Positions 1 to 8,574 of a stretch of 36,106 nt of DNA are shown here, piece by piece. Position 1 is the stretch's first letter. Every line of letters starts with the position of its first letter. Below the pieces are notes generated by a model. It searched no databases, was not told the origin of the DNA, and saw only the letters and a program-made list of their open reading frames with translations. The position numbers and the translations under genes were made by a program. Source of the stretch: Richelia sp. CSU_2_1 (GTDB lineage Bacteria; Cyanobacteriota; Cyanobacteriia; Cyanobacteriales; Microcoleaceae); NCBI GenBank assembly GCA_012034575.1, contig JAAUPF010000056.1, positions 1 through 36,106 of the forward strand, given 5' to 3'.

Positions 1-60
1 GATCGCCCGTGCGCGAGTCGATCGCCGTGACGCGAGTCGATCGCCCGTGGCGCGAGTCGA
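1..60. repeat. GC-rich tandem repeat, about 19 bp x 3
   Basis: Three imperfect head-to-tail copies of a 19-20 bp unit of the form GATCGCCCGTGCGCGAGTC occupy the left edge; a fourth start of the unit degenerates after position 61. The array may continue to the left of the window. It lies just beyond the stop codon of the neighbouring minus-strand membrane protein gene. Confidence 0.75.
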
Positions 61-90
61 TTTCACATGAAGGGCGATCGTTAAAAGATG

Positions 91-1143
91 TCAAATGGGT
101 TCTATACTATCTTTTTCCTTGTCATCTAATTCACCATCAGCCCAAGCCATTGGTAAAGCAGCTATAATGATTTCTGATAAAAACTTGCTCATCTTGGCAG
201 CTTCTTCTTGATTTTTCCAGCCCGTCAGACCGCTGTAAATCCCGACAGTTGCTAATACTCCCAGTCCAACAGGAGCAGCAAATGTTAGTAATGAGTAGTA
301 CCCTGCACTGACAACAATACCCGTTGAACTCCCCACCAAGCCCCCAATCAAAGGAATGCTGTGGATAGTTGTCCAAATACTAGCCGGCGCAAATACTGAG
401 GTCGCAACTGCTGAAGCGCCAACACCAGCCAAAGCCCCTACAGTTGCACCCGTCCCTATTGCAAAAGCATCTTTTGTCCAATCTTCGCCGTTATTTTGTT
501 TTAATAAGTCTGCACTTATAGATTGATACTCGGTCACTGAATTTTTACCAACATATAAATTAAGTCCTTCTAATTCACGATCGACATAGTTTTGATAAGA
601 TTTATCATTAAAGTTTATGCCACGCTTGCAGCCATCTTCATAAATTTTCTGGCTGTCATCGTTAATAACCGATTTAACTTTGTGCCACGACTTGCCAAAA
701 ATATCTTTTAAATCTTTAATATCAGCTTCTATATCATTTATTCCAGCAAAACCTTTTTCTCTTAGTTTCTCTAAGTAATAGCCTTTATTCATGGCAAAAA
801 TCATATCTAGAAGTGCCAGTGCAACGACAATAGCAACAGCACCAGCGATGGGACTTGTAACAGCACCGATTAGGGGTACACCCGTAAAAGGTATCAGAGA
901 AGAAGCCATGAAAGTTACAATAGTGCTAATTACCAGCAGTCCACCAGTAATAATTTTTCGCTCTTTGGCAGATGAGTCAATATCTGAATATAAAATTTTG
1001 AGGAGGCGAATATATGAAGGAATTCTGGGGATACGAGTCAGGGCGAAGGTGATAATATTAGCCATTACAGGAATCAAAAGAGTGAAAAGCGCACTTAGTA
1101 GGGGTAAAACTGTTTGAATGACAAAAGGAACAATAAGTGGCAT
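91..1143 (-). CDS. Membrane protein of unknown function with TerB-like C-terminal tail
   Basis: 350-residue protein with ATG start at 1143. It has hydrophobic segments near residues 5-30, 65-85 and 88-115, a charged, soluble-looking middle (about 120-225), then a Gly/Ala-rich pair of membrane segments (about 228-310). The last 25 residues (around AALPMAWADGELDDKEKD) resemble the first helix of TerB/DUF533-type domains, where an acidic AxADGxxxxxE motif binds metal in characterised members. The protein stops straight after this motif, so the TerB-like domain, normally over 100 residues, is either truncated or the likeness is coincidental. The stop lies about 30 bp from the tandem repeat at the left edge, which could have cut the gene. 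I do not recognise the family and assign no function. Confidence 0.7.
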   Translation of the reverse strand: MPLIVPFVIQTVLPLLSALFTLLIPVMANIITFALTRIPRIPSYIRLLKILYSDIDSSAKERKIITGGLLVISTIVTFMASSLIPFTGVPLIGAVTSPIAGAVAIVVALALLDMIFAMNKGYYLEKLREKGFAGINDIEADIKDLKDIFGKSWHKVKSVINDDSQKIYEDGCKRGINFNDKSYQNYVDRELEGLNLYVGKNSVTEYQSISADLLKQNNGEDWTKDAFAIGTGATVGALAGVGASAVATSVFAPASIWTTIHSIPLIGGLVGSSTGIVVSAGYYSLLTFAAPVGLGVLATVGIYSGLTGWKNQEEAAKMSKFLSEIIIAALPMAWADGELDDKEKDSIEPI

Positions 1144-1296
1144 GACAAATACTAGGATTATTCAAGTGATACTGATTAAGTGAAACACATTTTTAATAAC
1201 TACTCTTGTATAGCAAATTACTTTTTAGTATTAATATTTTTAAATACAGACTGTGTTGGTGTTGTAAGCCCGCGAACTTCTAAAATCTATATTTTT

Positions 1297-1323
1297 AGTA
1301 AGGTGCGCGCTGCGCACCCTACT
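1297..1323. repeat. REP-like palindrome downstream of ccs1
   Basis: GGTGCGC (1302-1308) and GCGCACC (1312-1318) form a perfect 7-bp stem with a 3-nt loop, extended by AGTA/TACT after one mismatch. It starts 12 bp past the ccs1 stop codon. There is no T-run on the ccs1 strand, so a role as intrinsic terminator is uncertain. It looks like one of the short dispersed palindromes common in cyanobacteria. Confidence 0.55.
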
Positions 1324-1334
1324 GTTAGCGAAGG

Positions 1335-2757
1335 TTAGTTTTGACTGGCAAGAGAAGCAGGTCCGATCGAACTTGTTCCCCCTGAATTTTTTAAGTCAGC
1401 CAACTTGTCCAAAATCTCAACAACTTCTCTTTCAAATATCACCTGAGCGCGATTTGTCCGCCCGCCGACATAGAGTTTGCCGTCCTTTTCTAAAGCCCAA
1501 ATCTGCGAGTGAGATAAGTAACTCATCAACACGCTGAGCATCAGCAATCCAAAACCAGTATAGACGATCGGAATTCCCGGATCGGCTTTAATTTGCAGTC
1601 CCGTACTGCCTACAACTTCGTCAATTGCTAGAGTCACTCCATTAACTTCGATCGCGCTGCCAGCCCGCACTGTCGTTAACAATTTGCCGTCCGTACCGTA
1701 GACTAACATTATACCTTGCAAATCTTTTGCCAGCAAGGAAACACCCGCACTCAAATCCGGTTTGGTGGGAATCCACGAGCCCCAAATTCGGCCTTTACCT
1801 TGAGTATCTAATTGAGCCATTGGCAGTTGCAAAACCGGGCTTTTGTTAAGGCGAATTCGCACGGCTGCTAAAGACCAATCTGCTTGATAAAATGTGACTC
1901 CCCGGTATCTGAGAGGTTCGTTGACGTGAATGGTTTTGCGATCGACTTCTTTGCCTGTTTTATCCAATACTGACAAATCGGAATAAAATTGGTCGATCGC
2001 GCCTTCAGGACTATAATCGATCCAGAAGCGATTGACTCGCACTGACCAATCTTGCGGTATTTGCGGCCCCGCCCACGGCCCTGCATCCAGGATATTTTTC
2101 ACCTGAAAAGTTTCGCCGCTGGGAACCATTTCTTGACCCAGAAATCCGGTCATTGCCCCCCACATCGCACCAGCTAAAATTACGAGCATACTGGCGTGAA
2201 CGATAATCGGCCCGATTTTGCCAATTATGCCTTTGCGAGCGTAAACTTTGTCGCCTTCGCGAAAGATTCGGTAGTTTTTTGCTGCAAAAACTGTTCTAAA
2301 GAAGTTAAGTTAGCAGTTTCTAATTCCGCTTCTAATTCCGCACTGAGGGCTAATTTTGCAAACTGCTGCGGTTCTTCATAAAATTTCCAGCGGCGGGCGG
2401 CTTTTAATGCGGGAAATTGTCGGGTAAACGTGCAAGCTGTTAAGCTGCTGCCGAACAATATCAGGATTGATAAAAACCACCAAGTGCGGTATACGTGGTC
2501 GAGTCCTACAATCAGCAAAACTTTCCAAGTTAAGAAACCGAAAAGGGCGGGATGTTCGGGATAGTTGGATTGGTAAAATTCTACTGATTGACCTTGTTCG
2601 ATGACTGTACCGGAAATGCTAAAAAATGCGATCGCAGCAGCAAAATTATTGCCAGCCGCAAATCTGCCAATACTGGCAAAACTTCTCGCCGGAAAAACTT
2701 TTGCGGGGCGTTTCCCCAGTCGGATAATTTGGATAGAAATACTTCTTTTGATATCAT
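1335..2757 (-). pseudogene. ccs1: Cytochrome c biogenesis protein Ccs1/CcsB (ResB family), broken by two 1-bp deletions
   Basis: ResB/Ccs1 works with CcsA in System II heme attachment to apocytochromes c in the thylakoid lumen. Joining three frames from ATG 2757 gives about 474 residues, a normal cyanobacterial length. The pieces are an N-terminus containing [16 protein letters not shown], a middle part with [27 protein letters not shown] and the [18 protein letters not shown] block, and a C-terminal part from [19 protein letters not shown], the lumenal domain and a last membrane helix. The first break is near 2636, where CTGCTG-CGATCGC lacks one base beside a HIP1 motif. The second is near 2275, where an A-run of six should be seven to restore the reading [19 protein letters not shown]. 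No other damage is seen. Either the gene was recently inactivated or the sequence has errors; the second is likelier because the function is needed for cytochromes f and c6. Confidence 0.9.
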
Positions 2758-2935
2758 TTGACAGTTGACAGTTGACAGTTGACAGTTGACAGTTGGTAAT
2801 TCTCTCCCTCTTCCTTCTTCCCTCTTCCTTCTTCCCTCTTCTTTTTTCCTTCTTCTTTCATTTGACAGTTGACAGTTGAGATAAATTATCTGCGTTTATT
2901 TGTGTTTATCTGCAATTATCTGCGGTTGAAAGTTG
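2758..2935. repeat. Heptamer cluster in the ccdA-ccs1 spacer
   Basis: Five TTGACAG units (2758-2792) begin on the base next to the ccs1 start codon. They are followed by a pyrimidine CCTTCTT-type array (about 2805-2856), two more TTGACAG-like units (about 2862-2877) and an ATCTGCGTTT-type repeat (about 2889-2925). Together these fill most of the 255-bp gap between the two co-directional genes ccdA and ccs1. Confidence 0.85.
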
Positions 2936-3012
2936 AGATGTGTCAGTTGAAATTTGTCATCCTTCAGAAGCAAAGCAGACTGAAGTCCGTACTGCAAACA
3001 TTGCTGCGAACC

Positions 3013-3744
3013 TCAGGCGGGAAGGAGGCGGGAAATTAGCGAGAAAACGCCGAATCCTACTAGCAAAACGCCACTAACTGGGGTGATCCAACTCGACCAG
3101 CGGCGCAATTCTAGCAACTTTTTAATACTAGCAGTAAAAGTACCGGCTAAAATTAAGGGAGCGACGTAGCCTGCTGCATAAAACAGTAACAATACGCCTC
3201 CTATAATTGTGTCTCCAGTCTTGGAAACCCAAGCTAATATCGTAGCTAAAACAGGGGTGCTGCAAGGAGAAGCTACTAAACCAAAAGTTGAGCCCAATAA
3301 GTACGATCGCACGCCCGCAGGTAAGTTTTTGGGAACCCAACCCACAGCGTCAAAAGATGGCATTTGTAAAGGTAAAGCTTCGAGCAAATTCAGCCCCATT
3401 AAAATTGCAATAATGCTGACGATAATTGGCAAACCTACGCCTATTTTACCGTAAACTTGTCCGGCAAAAGATGCTACAATGCCTAAAGCTGCCAGCGTTG
3501 TTGCCAATCCTAAAGCAAACCAAGCTGATTGGGCGGCGGCTTGGAGGCGGCTTTTGGCTTCGTATCCGCCGATGTAGCCGATCGTAATCGGTAACATTGA
3601 AAGCATACAGGGCGTTAAGCTGGTTAGCAGCCCCGCGATAAAAATGATGCCGATGCTGACAGGATTCAAATGTGTCAGTTGAGCGTTTACTAAATTATTA
3701 GCAAATTGCGCTACTTCGTACAGTATTCTTTGCAAGGTTTCCAT
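3013..3744 (-). CDS. ccdA: CcdA thiol-disulfide transporter for cytochrome c biogenesis
   Basis: CcdA passes reducing power across the thylakoid or plasma membrane to keep apocytochrome CxxCH thiols reduced. The 243-residue protein has about six membrane segments and both hallmark cysteines: one in SLTPCMLSMLPI near residue 46 and one in LVASPCSTPVLA near residue 160, each next to proline as in the DsbD/CcdA family. Length is normal for the family. ATG at 3744 is the natural start. It is transcribed towards ccs1, and CcdA and Ccs1 act together in System II, so an operon is likely although the spacer has been filled with repeats. A GATTTTA array lies only 6 bp upstream of the start, so the native promoter or RBS region has been disturbed. 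Confidence 0.93.
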   Translation of the reverse strand: METLQRILYEVAQFANNLVNAQLTHLNPVSIGIIFIAGLLTSLTPCMLSMLPITIGYIGGYEAKSRLQAAAQSAWFALGLATTLAALGIVASFAGQVYGKIGVGLPIIVSIIAILMGLNLLEALPLQMPSFDAVGWVPKNLPAGVRSYLLGSTFGLVASPCSTPVLATILAWVSKTGDTIIGGVLLLFYAAGYVAPLILAGTFTASIKKLLELRRWSSWITPVSGVLLVGFGVFSLISRLLPA

Positions 3745-3750
3745 CGTGTC

Positions 3751-3840
3751 GATTTTAGATTTTAGATTTTAGATTTTAGATTTTTTAGATTGGAGATTGA
3801 CGATCTTTGAGATTTGAGATTGGCGATTGGCGATCGATCT
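3751..3840. repeat. GATTTTA heptamer array upstream of ccdA
   Basis: About five GATTTTA units (3751-3790, the last with extra T residues) grade into GAGATTG/GCGATTG-like degenerate units up to about 3840. The array starts 6 bp upstream of the ccdA start codon. Confidence 0.8.
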
Positions 3841-3982
3841 TTGAGAGTTTCGATCGACTGTATAGGTGAGTTGAGACTTGGTACTGTTTGGGATTTATTG
3901 ATAATTTTAACAGAAACCGCGCCGATCGAGTTTGAAATTAAAGATCTTTTTTATAGAGATGCCACTTTTGTCGATCGTAGGT

Positions 3983-4010
3983 AGGGGCAAGCTTCAGGTT
4001 AATTGCCCCT
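3983..4010. terminator. Hairpin downstream of the pentapeptide-repeat gene
   Basis: AGGGGCAA (3983-3990) and TTGCCCCT (4003-4010) form a perfect 8-bp stem with a 12-nt loop, 38 bp past the stop codon at 4048. The position suits a terminator for the minus-strand gene, but no clear T-run follows, and the sequence also resembles dispersed GTAGGGGCAA palindromes of cyanobacteria. Confidence 0.4.
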
Positions 4011-4047
4011 CCAAACATCGATTTCCCAGATGCACTACAAGTCCTGT

Positions 4048-4761
4048 TTATTTAAAATTAACCGCAATTTCTTCATTAATAGAACCATCTGGCATAATTG
4101 CCCCGATCAGCGCCGCACCCTTGAGATTAGTTCCGGTTAAGTTAGCACCTTCTAAATTAGCATTGCTCAGATTTGTAACTTGTTTTGAGCCTCGGAAAAA
4201 GAAGCTGTGCAAGTCGGCGTTAGTCAAATTAGCGCCTGCCAAATTAGCATATTGCAAGTCAGCGCCGTGCAGGGTGGCATCAGTAAGATCTGCGTTGCTG
4301 AGATTGCTGCCCCACAGCCGAGAATCCAATAAGTTCGCATCTTTTAAATTGGCACCGCTGAGGTTTGCCAAAGTAATGTTAGCATCCCACAATCGCGTGC
4401 GGCTCAAGTTAGCGTCTGTCAAATTTGCTCTGCTGAGGTCAGTGCCAAAAATATCGGCATTGGCTAAATTTGCCCCACCCAGGTCTGCGTCGGAAAGGTC
4501 GGCATTTTTTAAATTTGCACCTGACAAGTTAGCCCCTGACAAATCAGCCCCGCTGAGGTTGGCTTCTTGAAGGTTAGCATCTCGCAAATCAGCGCCGCTC
4601 AAATCGCACTGCTTCCAAAGAAAGCTGACACACCAATTATTTTTTAACAAATGACTGACATCTTCTGTATTTGCGGCCCAAACAGGAGGAGTTAAGTATA
4701 AAGTGAAGAGGGCGATCGCCAATACTGCTGCTAAAGTTTTCCACCTCAGAACTTTTTTCAT
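4048..4761 (-). CDS. Exported pentapeptide-repeat protein
   Basis: 237 residues from ATG 4761 (MKKVLRWKTL). An in-frame ATG at 4806 would add 15 residues before what looks like a complete signal peptide, so the shorter start is preferred. The signal peptide has a KKVLRWK n-region, a hydrophobic core and a likely cleavage after PPVWA (about residue 29). The mature N-terminus carries NTEDVSHLLKNNWC and CDLSGADLRDANL, a pattern common in cyanobacterial exported pentapeptide proteins. About 30 A(D/N)LxxA(N/D)L repeats follow and should fold as a right-handed quadrilateral beta-helix. The protein probably resides in the thylakoid lumen or periplasm; its partner is unknown. The two cysteines near the start of the mature part might form a disulfide. 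Confidence 0.88.
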   Translation of the reverse strand: MKKVLRWKTLAAVLAIALFTLYLTPPVWAANTEDVSHLLKNNWCVSFLWKQCDLSGADLRDANLQEANLSGADLSGANLSGANLKNADLSDADLGGANLANADIFGTDLSRANLTDANLSRTRLWDANITLANLSGANLKDANLLDSRLWGSNLSNADLTDATLHGADLQYANLAGANLTNADLHSFFFRGSKQVTNLSNANLEGANLTGTNLKGAALIGAIMPDGSINEEIAVNFK

Positions 4762-4806
4762 TGCTGCCGATTTGCGCGATAGATTTTTAATGTACGATCG
4801 CAGCAT

Positions 4807-5137
4807 AGCAAATAAACTGCTATTTTCATCCCAAACAATAATGTCTGCGGTACAGCCGTTAAAGTACGGACTGCTAAAACCTTGGATATAATAAATATTC
4901 TACTTAGACGTGCGAGGCTGGCGAGTCTGAAAATTCACCGGATTGGGGGGTGCAGGGGCGAAGTTAGCGCTATTTGTGACCTATCTCACTAACAAAGCCC
5001 TGTTCTCCTCACAGAAGTCAATACCGTAGCATCACGGAGTTCGATCGAAACAATCACCTCCCTGACTGTACCAATATCACGGGCTGCTGGGAAATAAGAG
5101 CAGAGAATAGAAGCATACAGTTAAACACTTTCCTCCC
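4807..5137. other. Gene-free spacer between divergent genes
   Basis: 331 bp between the minus-strand pentapeptide gene and the plus-strand TPR gene. It should hold both promoters. An AT-rich stretch near 4884-4900 could be a minus-strand -10 region, but I cannot assign paired hexamers. No open frame, RNA gene or repeat array is convincing here. Confidence 0.4.
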
Positions 5138-5860
5138 ATGCCTCCCATGCCTCCTGTCCCCATCCTCCCCAGCAAATTAGTCGTTCGGACTATTTTTAAT
5201 TCAATTGAGTCCTTAGGGTTTGCTAATACTTCTCACCAAGTATTGCCCGATCAAAAGACTGAACTTAGGGTCGATCGCAATTTAGATCGTAGTGTTAAGA
5301 CTTTTTACGTTCAGGCTTTAAAACATATAGAAGAAAATAATTGGCACGGTGCTATTAAAGATTTGAGTGTGGCAATTAAACTCAATCCGCACTTTGCTTC
5401 AGCTTACAACGATCGAGGTTTGGCGCGCTACAAGTTGGGATACAAAAAGTCAGCCGTGGAAGATTTAACTGTGGCGATCGCGATTAATCCTTACCGAGCT
5501 AAGTATTACAGCAATCGGGGGTTTATGCTGTGTCGTTTGGAAGATTACAACGGGGCGATCGCGGATTATAATTCTGCTTTGATGCTCAATCCCAACTTGG
5601 CTCAAGCTTATTTCAATCGGGGGGCTATCCAGATGCAAATGGAAAATTCCCTCGCTGCACTAGCTGATTTTGAAGCAGCAATTCGCATCAATCCTCACCT
5701 AGCCAAAGCTTATTTTAATCGAGGACTGACTAGATATAAATTGAGGGAAATTCAGGGGGGATTTGACGATTTTCAGAGAGCGGCAGAACTTTTTAAGCAA
5801 CAAGGAAGAATGGATTATTATCAAGAGGCTATTCGGAGAATTACACAGCTATGGGATTAA
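5138..5860 (+). CDS. TPR-repeat protein
   Basis: 240 residues. After a low-complexity, proline-rich start (MPPMPPVP, residues 1-8) and about 45 unremarkable residues, five tetratricopeptide repeats run from about residue 55 to 235. Each has the W/Y-G/A-A-F-A-P pattern, with N-R-G turns (YNDRGLARYKLG, YSNRGFMLCRLE, YFNRGAIQMQME, YFNRGLTRYKLR). TPR arrays are protein-interaction scaffolds; the partner cannot be read from the sequence. The start is uncertain: no Shine-Dalgarno is visible before ATG 5138, and the repeated CCTCCCATG there looks like low-complexity DNA. No signal peptide is evident. A heptamer array begins right after the TAA stop. Confidence 0.8.
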   Translation: MPPMPPVPILPSKLVVRTIFNSIESLGFANTSHQVLPDQKTELRVDRNLDRSVKTFYVQALKHIEENNWHGAIKDLSVAIKLNPHFASAYNDRGLARYKLGYKKSAVEDLTVAIAINPYRAKYYSNRGFMLCRLEDYNGAIADYNSALMLNPNLAQAYFNRGAIQMQMENSLAALADFEAAIRINPHLAKAYFNRGLTRYKLREIQGGFDDFQRAAELFKQQGRMDYYQEAIRRITQLWD

Positions 5861-5898
5861 ACAGTTGATAGTTGACAGTTGACAGTTGACAGTTGACG
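5861..5898. repeat. TTGACAG heptamer array
   Basis: Four to five units of TTGACAG (first unit TTGATAG) directly follow the stop codon of the TPR gene. Confidence 0.85.
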
Positions 5899-5960
5899 GC
5901 GAGATTTTTGGGACGGGGATTTCGGTTAATTCGCGAAATAGTAAGGACGAATACGTTCGA

Positions 5961-6050
5961 TCGATATTTGTAGGGACACGGCACTGCCGTGTCCTTCTCT
6001 TTAACCTCGATATTTGTAGGGACACGGCACTACCGTGTCCTTCTCTTTAG
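5961..6050. repeat. 46-bp tandem duplication carrying REP-like palindromes
   Basis: Two copies of a 46-bp unit beginning TCGATATTTGTAGGGACA (5961-6006 and 6007-6050). Each has a 10-bp-arm, 1-nt-loop palindrome: GGACACGGCA/TGCCGTGTCC at 5974-5994, perfect, and 6020-6040, with one mismatch. Each is followed by TTCTCTTT. They lie between the convergent TPR and cyclophilin-RTX genes, so could serve as a two-way terminator. A related single copy is at 16083-16103. Confidence 0.8.
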
Positions 6051-6063
6051 TCTCTACATTAAA

Positions 6064-7401
6064 TTACCCAATTCTCAAGGCTGCATCTCCAGGAGGCAAG
6101 TCATCAAGACGAGAAATAGAAGGCGAATTAACCGCAAAAACTGCATTTTGAACTGCTGCGGGAGCGACATTTTGAACTGTTGCCAAAGTAACCCCACCAA
6201 ATTGAATCAGAGTGTTGCTGCCAGATGCAGTAAATCCGAGACTGGATACACTGCCTGTAAAACCAATTCGATCGCCCTCACCAGGTCTAAAATCGATAAT
6301 GATATCGCTTGCAGTATCCAAACTCAAACCTACACCGGTAATTAAAACAAAAGTATCGCCCCCGCCGCCGCCCGTGAGAGTGTCGCTGCCAATATCTCCT
6401 ATCAAAACATCATTACCGTCACCGCCAGTTAAAGCGTCATTCCCCCTGCCGCCTCTCAAAAAGTCGTTGCCCGCATCGCCGATGAGAATGTCATTACCTT
6501 GATTGCCATTCACAATATCGTTGCCGACGCCGCCGCTAATTGAGTCGTCATCTTTGCCGCCCCTGAGAAAGTCGTCACCCGCTTCTCCGGTAATCGTATC
6601 GTTGCCTTGGTTGCCATTAATTGCATCATTAATATTCGAGCCTGTTAGCCTGTCGTTGCCCGCACCTCCCTGCACGCCGCTGGGATTTTGCTGCGAATTT
6701 TGGGGAGTAACTTGATAGTTATCGGCATTGTTTGACAATCTGAGAGTTTGCAAAGGCAGGCTAATCAGATTGCCAGTATTGATGAAATTGTTGAGCAAAC
6801 TTACATCGTTAATGATACTGGAAACTCGGCTGGGTACAATGCCGCTAACGACTTTGGTGCTAGAAGTACGATCGCCCTGCTGCACTCTATTAACCGTATC
6901 AAAACCTTGAGTAACGTAGCCAAAAACTGCATAACTTCCATCTAAAAACGGCAAGTCATCTAAAGCAAAATAAAACTGCGAAGAAGCCGTATTTAAAGCC
7001 GTCGCGCGAGCCATTGCCACGGCACCGCGAGTGTGCGGTAACTGCGGCCTCTGGGTAACAATTTGGTTGTAAACAGGTTGCGCCGCGCCTTGCGGTTTGA
7101 TTTCCAAAGGAATCGATCGCGTTTGATTGGTATCGGGGTCAATAAAACCGCCGGCTCCTAATTGATTTGCCGGAATTGAAGTGTCTCTGCTGCGCGGGTT
7201 GCCTCCTTGTACCACAAAAGGATCGGGTTGGCGGACAACTCGGTGAAACATTGTCCCGTCGTAAATTCCGCGCTCGACTAAATCGACAAAATTGCCGGCA
7301 GTAATTGGGGCATTTGTACCGTCAACTTCGATGACAACGGGTTGACCGTTAATTACTTGAATAACTGTAGCTTTGCCTTGTAATGGAAGTGGATCGCTCA
7401 T
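6064..7401 (-). CDS. Cyclophilin-type peptidyl-prolyl isomerase fused to RTX calcium-binding repeats
   Basis: 445 residues from ATG 7401 ([10 protein letters not shown]). The frame is open to 7434, but that stretch is heptamer-repeat DNA, so the shorter start is chosen. Residues about 10-190 form a cyclophilin domain: FHRVV and [40 protein letters not shown]. Residues about 245-340 hold roughly ten GGxGND-type nonapeptides ([24 protein letters not shown] and similar), which bind calcium after export. A C-terminal part with DTFVLIT and DIIIDF patterns is typical of cyanobacterial RTX proteins and their uncleaved secretion signals. No N-terminal signal peptide is present, which fits type I secretion, possibly through the exporter encoded at 29615-35155. 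The arrangement suggests a secreted prolyl isomerase; catalysis is unproven. Confidence 0.9.
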   Translation of the reverse strand: MSDPLPLQGKATVIQVINGQPVVIEVDGTNAPITAGNFVDLVERGIYDGTMFHRVVRQPDPFVVQGGNPRSRDTSIPANQLGAGGFIDPDTNQTRSIPLEIKPQGAAQPVYNQIVTQRPQLPHTRGAVAMARATALNTASSQFYFALDDLPFLDGSYAVFGYVTQGFDTVNRVQQGDRTSSTKVVSGIVPSRVSSIINDVSLLNNFINTGNLISLPLQTLRLSNNADNYQVTPQNSQQNPSGVQGGAGNDRLTGSNINDAINGNQGNDTITGEAGDDFLRGGKDDDSISGGVGNDIVNGNQGNDILIGDAGNDFLRGGRGNDALTGGDGNDVLIGDIGSDTLTGGGGGDTFVLITGVGLSLDTASDIIIDFRPGEGDRIGFTGSVSSLGFTASGSNTLIQFGGVTLATVQNVAPAAVQNAVFAVNSPSISRLDDLPPGDAALRIG

Positions 7402-7680
7402 GGTTAGTTGATAGTTGAGAGTTGATGAAATCAATCTGCGTTCATCTGCGTTTATCCGCTTTTATCTGCGGTTGCAAGTTGACAGTTGACGCTTGACAGT
7501 TGACAGTTGACGATTGACGGTTGACGGTTGACGGTTGACGGTTGACAGTTGGGAAAGGAGTTTTGAGTTTTGAATTTTTAGTTTTGAGTTAAAGACAGTT
7601 CTTAATTCAAAGCTCAGAACTTAAAACTCCCCCTCTCCCTCTCTCCCCCTCTTCCTTCTTCCTTCTTCCTTCATTGTCTG
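7402..7680. repeat. Mixed heptamer repeats between divergent genes
   Basis: GTTGATAG-like units start directly at the cyclophilin-RTX start codon. An ATCTGCGTTT-type repeat (about 7434-7471) and eleven TTGACAG/TTGACGG units (about 7479-7551) follow. Next is a GAGTTTT cluster with inverted ends, GGAGTTTT (7557-7564) and AAAACTCC (7623-7630), then a pyrimidine tract with CCTTCTT units (about 7627-7672). Any native promoter for the minus-strand gene must lie within or beyond this repeat DNA. Confidence 0.85.
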
Positions 7681-7743
7681 TCCGCTACCTATTTAATCAG
7701 AAAACTGTTAACTTATGTTAAGTACAGTTTGTCTTTTAAATTT

Positions 7744-8295
7744 ATGATGTACCGCCGCCAATTTTTTAGCACCTTATTGGCAATTTGTCTAGCCTTTTTG
7801 AGTTTTAATTTTGCCGCTCCTGCTTTTGCCCTCGGCGGTAAACTGCCTGCGGTGAATCAGCCTGCGCCGGAATTTACTTTGCCGACTAACACCGGGGACG
7901 GACAAGTATCCTTATCGGATTATCGCGGTAAGTGGCTGGTGGTTTATTTTTACCCCAAAGATTTTACATCGGGATGCACGATCGAAGCACGCCGATTCCA
8001 ACAAGATTTACCGAAATATTTGGCAAAAAATTCTCAAATTATCGGTATCAGCGCCGATGATGTCGATTCCCATGCCGAATTTTGCGATGCGGAAGGTTTG
8101 AAATTTCCGCTGTTAGCTGATACGGATGGTAAAGTGAGCAAAGCTTACGGTTCGTGGATGAGTTTTATCTCTGCTCGACACAGTTTTATTATTGACCCGG
8201 ATGGTATTTTGCGGGAAACTTTTGTCAAGGTGAATCCGGCAATTCACTCAAAAGAAGTTTTTGCTCGTTTGCTGGAATTACAGGCGAGTAGTTGA
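7744..8295 (+). CDS. PrxQ/BCP-type peroxiredoxin with export signal
   Basis: 183 residues from ATG 7744; an upstream in-frame TTG at 7729 is less likely. The start MMYRRQFFSTLLAICLAF resembles a twin-arginine signal (RRQFF) followed by a hydrophobic core and a likely cleavage after APAFA (about residue 29). The enzyme would thus act in the lumen or periplasm, reducing peroxides with thioredoxin-like donors. The AhpC/TSA fold is clear: PAPEFTLP, VVYFYPKDFTSGCT with peroxidatic Cys78, and later FPLLADTDGKVSKAYG and HSFIIDPDG. In canonical PrxQ a resolving cysteine stands five residues after the peroxidatic one; here that position is Arg83 (GCTIEARRF), so this is a 1-Cys form or uses a different cysteine. 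The stop codon TGA lies inside the first TTGACAG repeat unit, so the native C-terminus may have been altered. Confidence 0.92.
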   Translation: MMYRRQFFSTLLAICLAFLSFNFAAPAFALGGKLPAVNQPAPEFTLPTNTGDGQVSLSDYRGKWLVVYFYPKDFTSGCTIEARRFQQDLPKYLAKNSQIIGISADDVDSHAEFCDAEGLKFPLLADTDGKVSKAYGSWMSFISARHSFIIDPDGILRETFVKVNPAIHSKEVFARLLELQASS

Positions 8296-8354
8296 CAGTT
8301 GACAGTTGACAGTTGACAGTTGACAGTTGACAGTTGACAGTTGACAGTTGACAG
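8292..8354. repeat. TTGACAG array, nine perfect units
   Basis: Nine uninterrupted TTGACAG units. The first unit provides the TGA stop codon of the preceding peroxiredoxin gene (8293-8295). Confidence 0.95.
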
Positions 8355-8409
8355 TTGTTTGGGAGTAGGGGCGAAGCGAAGCGGAGGGGATGCCCCCGCG
8401 ATCGCAAGC

Positions 8410-8473
8410 GAGTTTTGAGTTTTGAATTAAGAAGAGTCAATACTCAAAACTCAAAATTTAAAACTCAAAACTC
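8410..8473. terminator. Inverted GAGTTTT heptamers between convergent genes
   Basis: GAGTTTTGAGTTTT (8410-8423) is the exact reverse complement of 8460-8473, giving a 14-bp stem with a 36-nt loop. It lies between the convergent peroxiredoxin and DUF1997 genes, where it could end transcription from both sides. It is built from heptamer repeats, so the terminator role is inference. Confidence 0.45.
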
Positions 8474-8517
8474 GTTTAAGTTGACAGTTGATTCGATCGT
8501 TTAGAGTCGATCGCAGT

Positions 8518-8562
8518 CAATTGTCAATTACCAATTCCCAATTCCCAATTACCAATTCCCCA
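8518..8562. repeat. CCAATTC/CCAATTA heptamer array
   Basis: About six units of the CCAATT(A/C) heptamer, ending 13 bp before the stop codon of the minus-strand DUF1997 gene. Confidence 0.85.
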
Positions 8563-8574
8563 TTTCAAAAGAAT

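Noticed and set aside
3932-4570. 212-codon plus-strand frame
   Set aside because: It lies antisense to the pentapeptide-repeat gene; its K/L/A/P periodicity is the mirror of the repeat codons.
6212-6715. Two plus-strand frames rich in Ser, Pro and Leu
   Set aside because: Antisense to the RTX repeats; apparent repeats reflect GGxGND codons.
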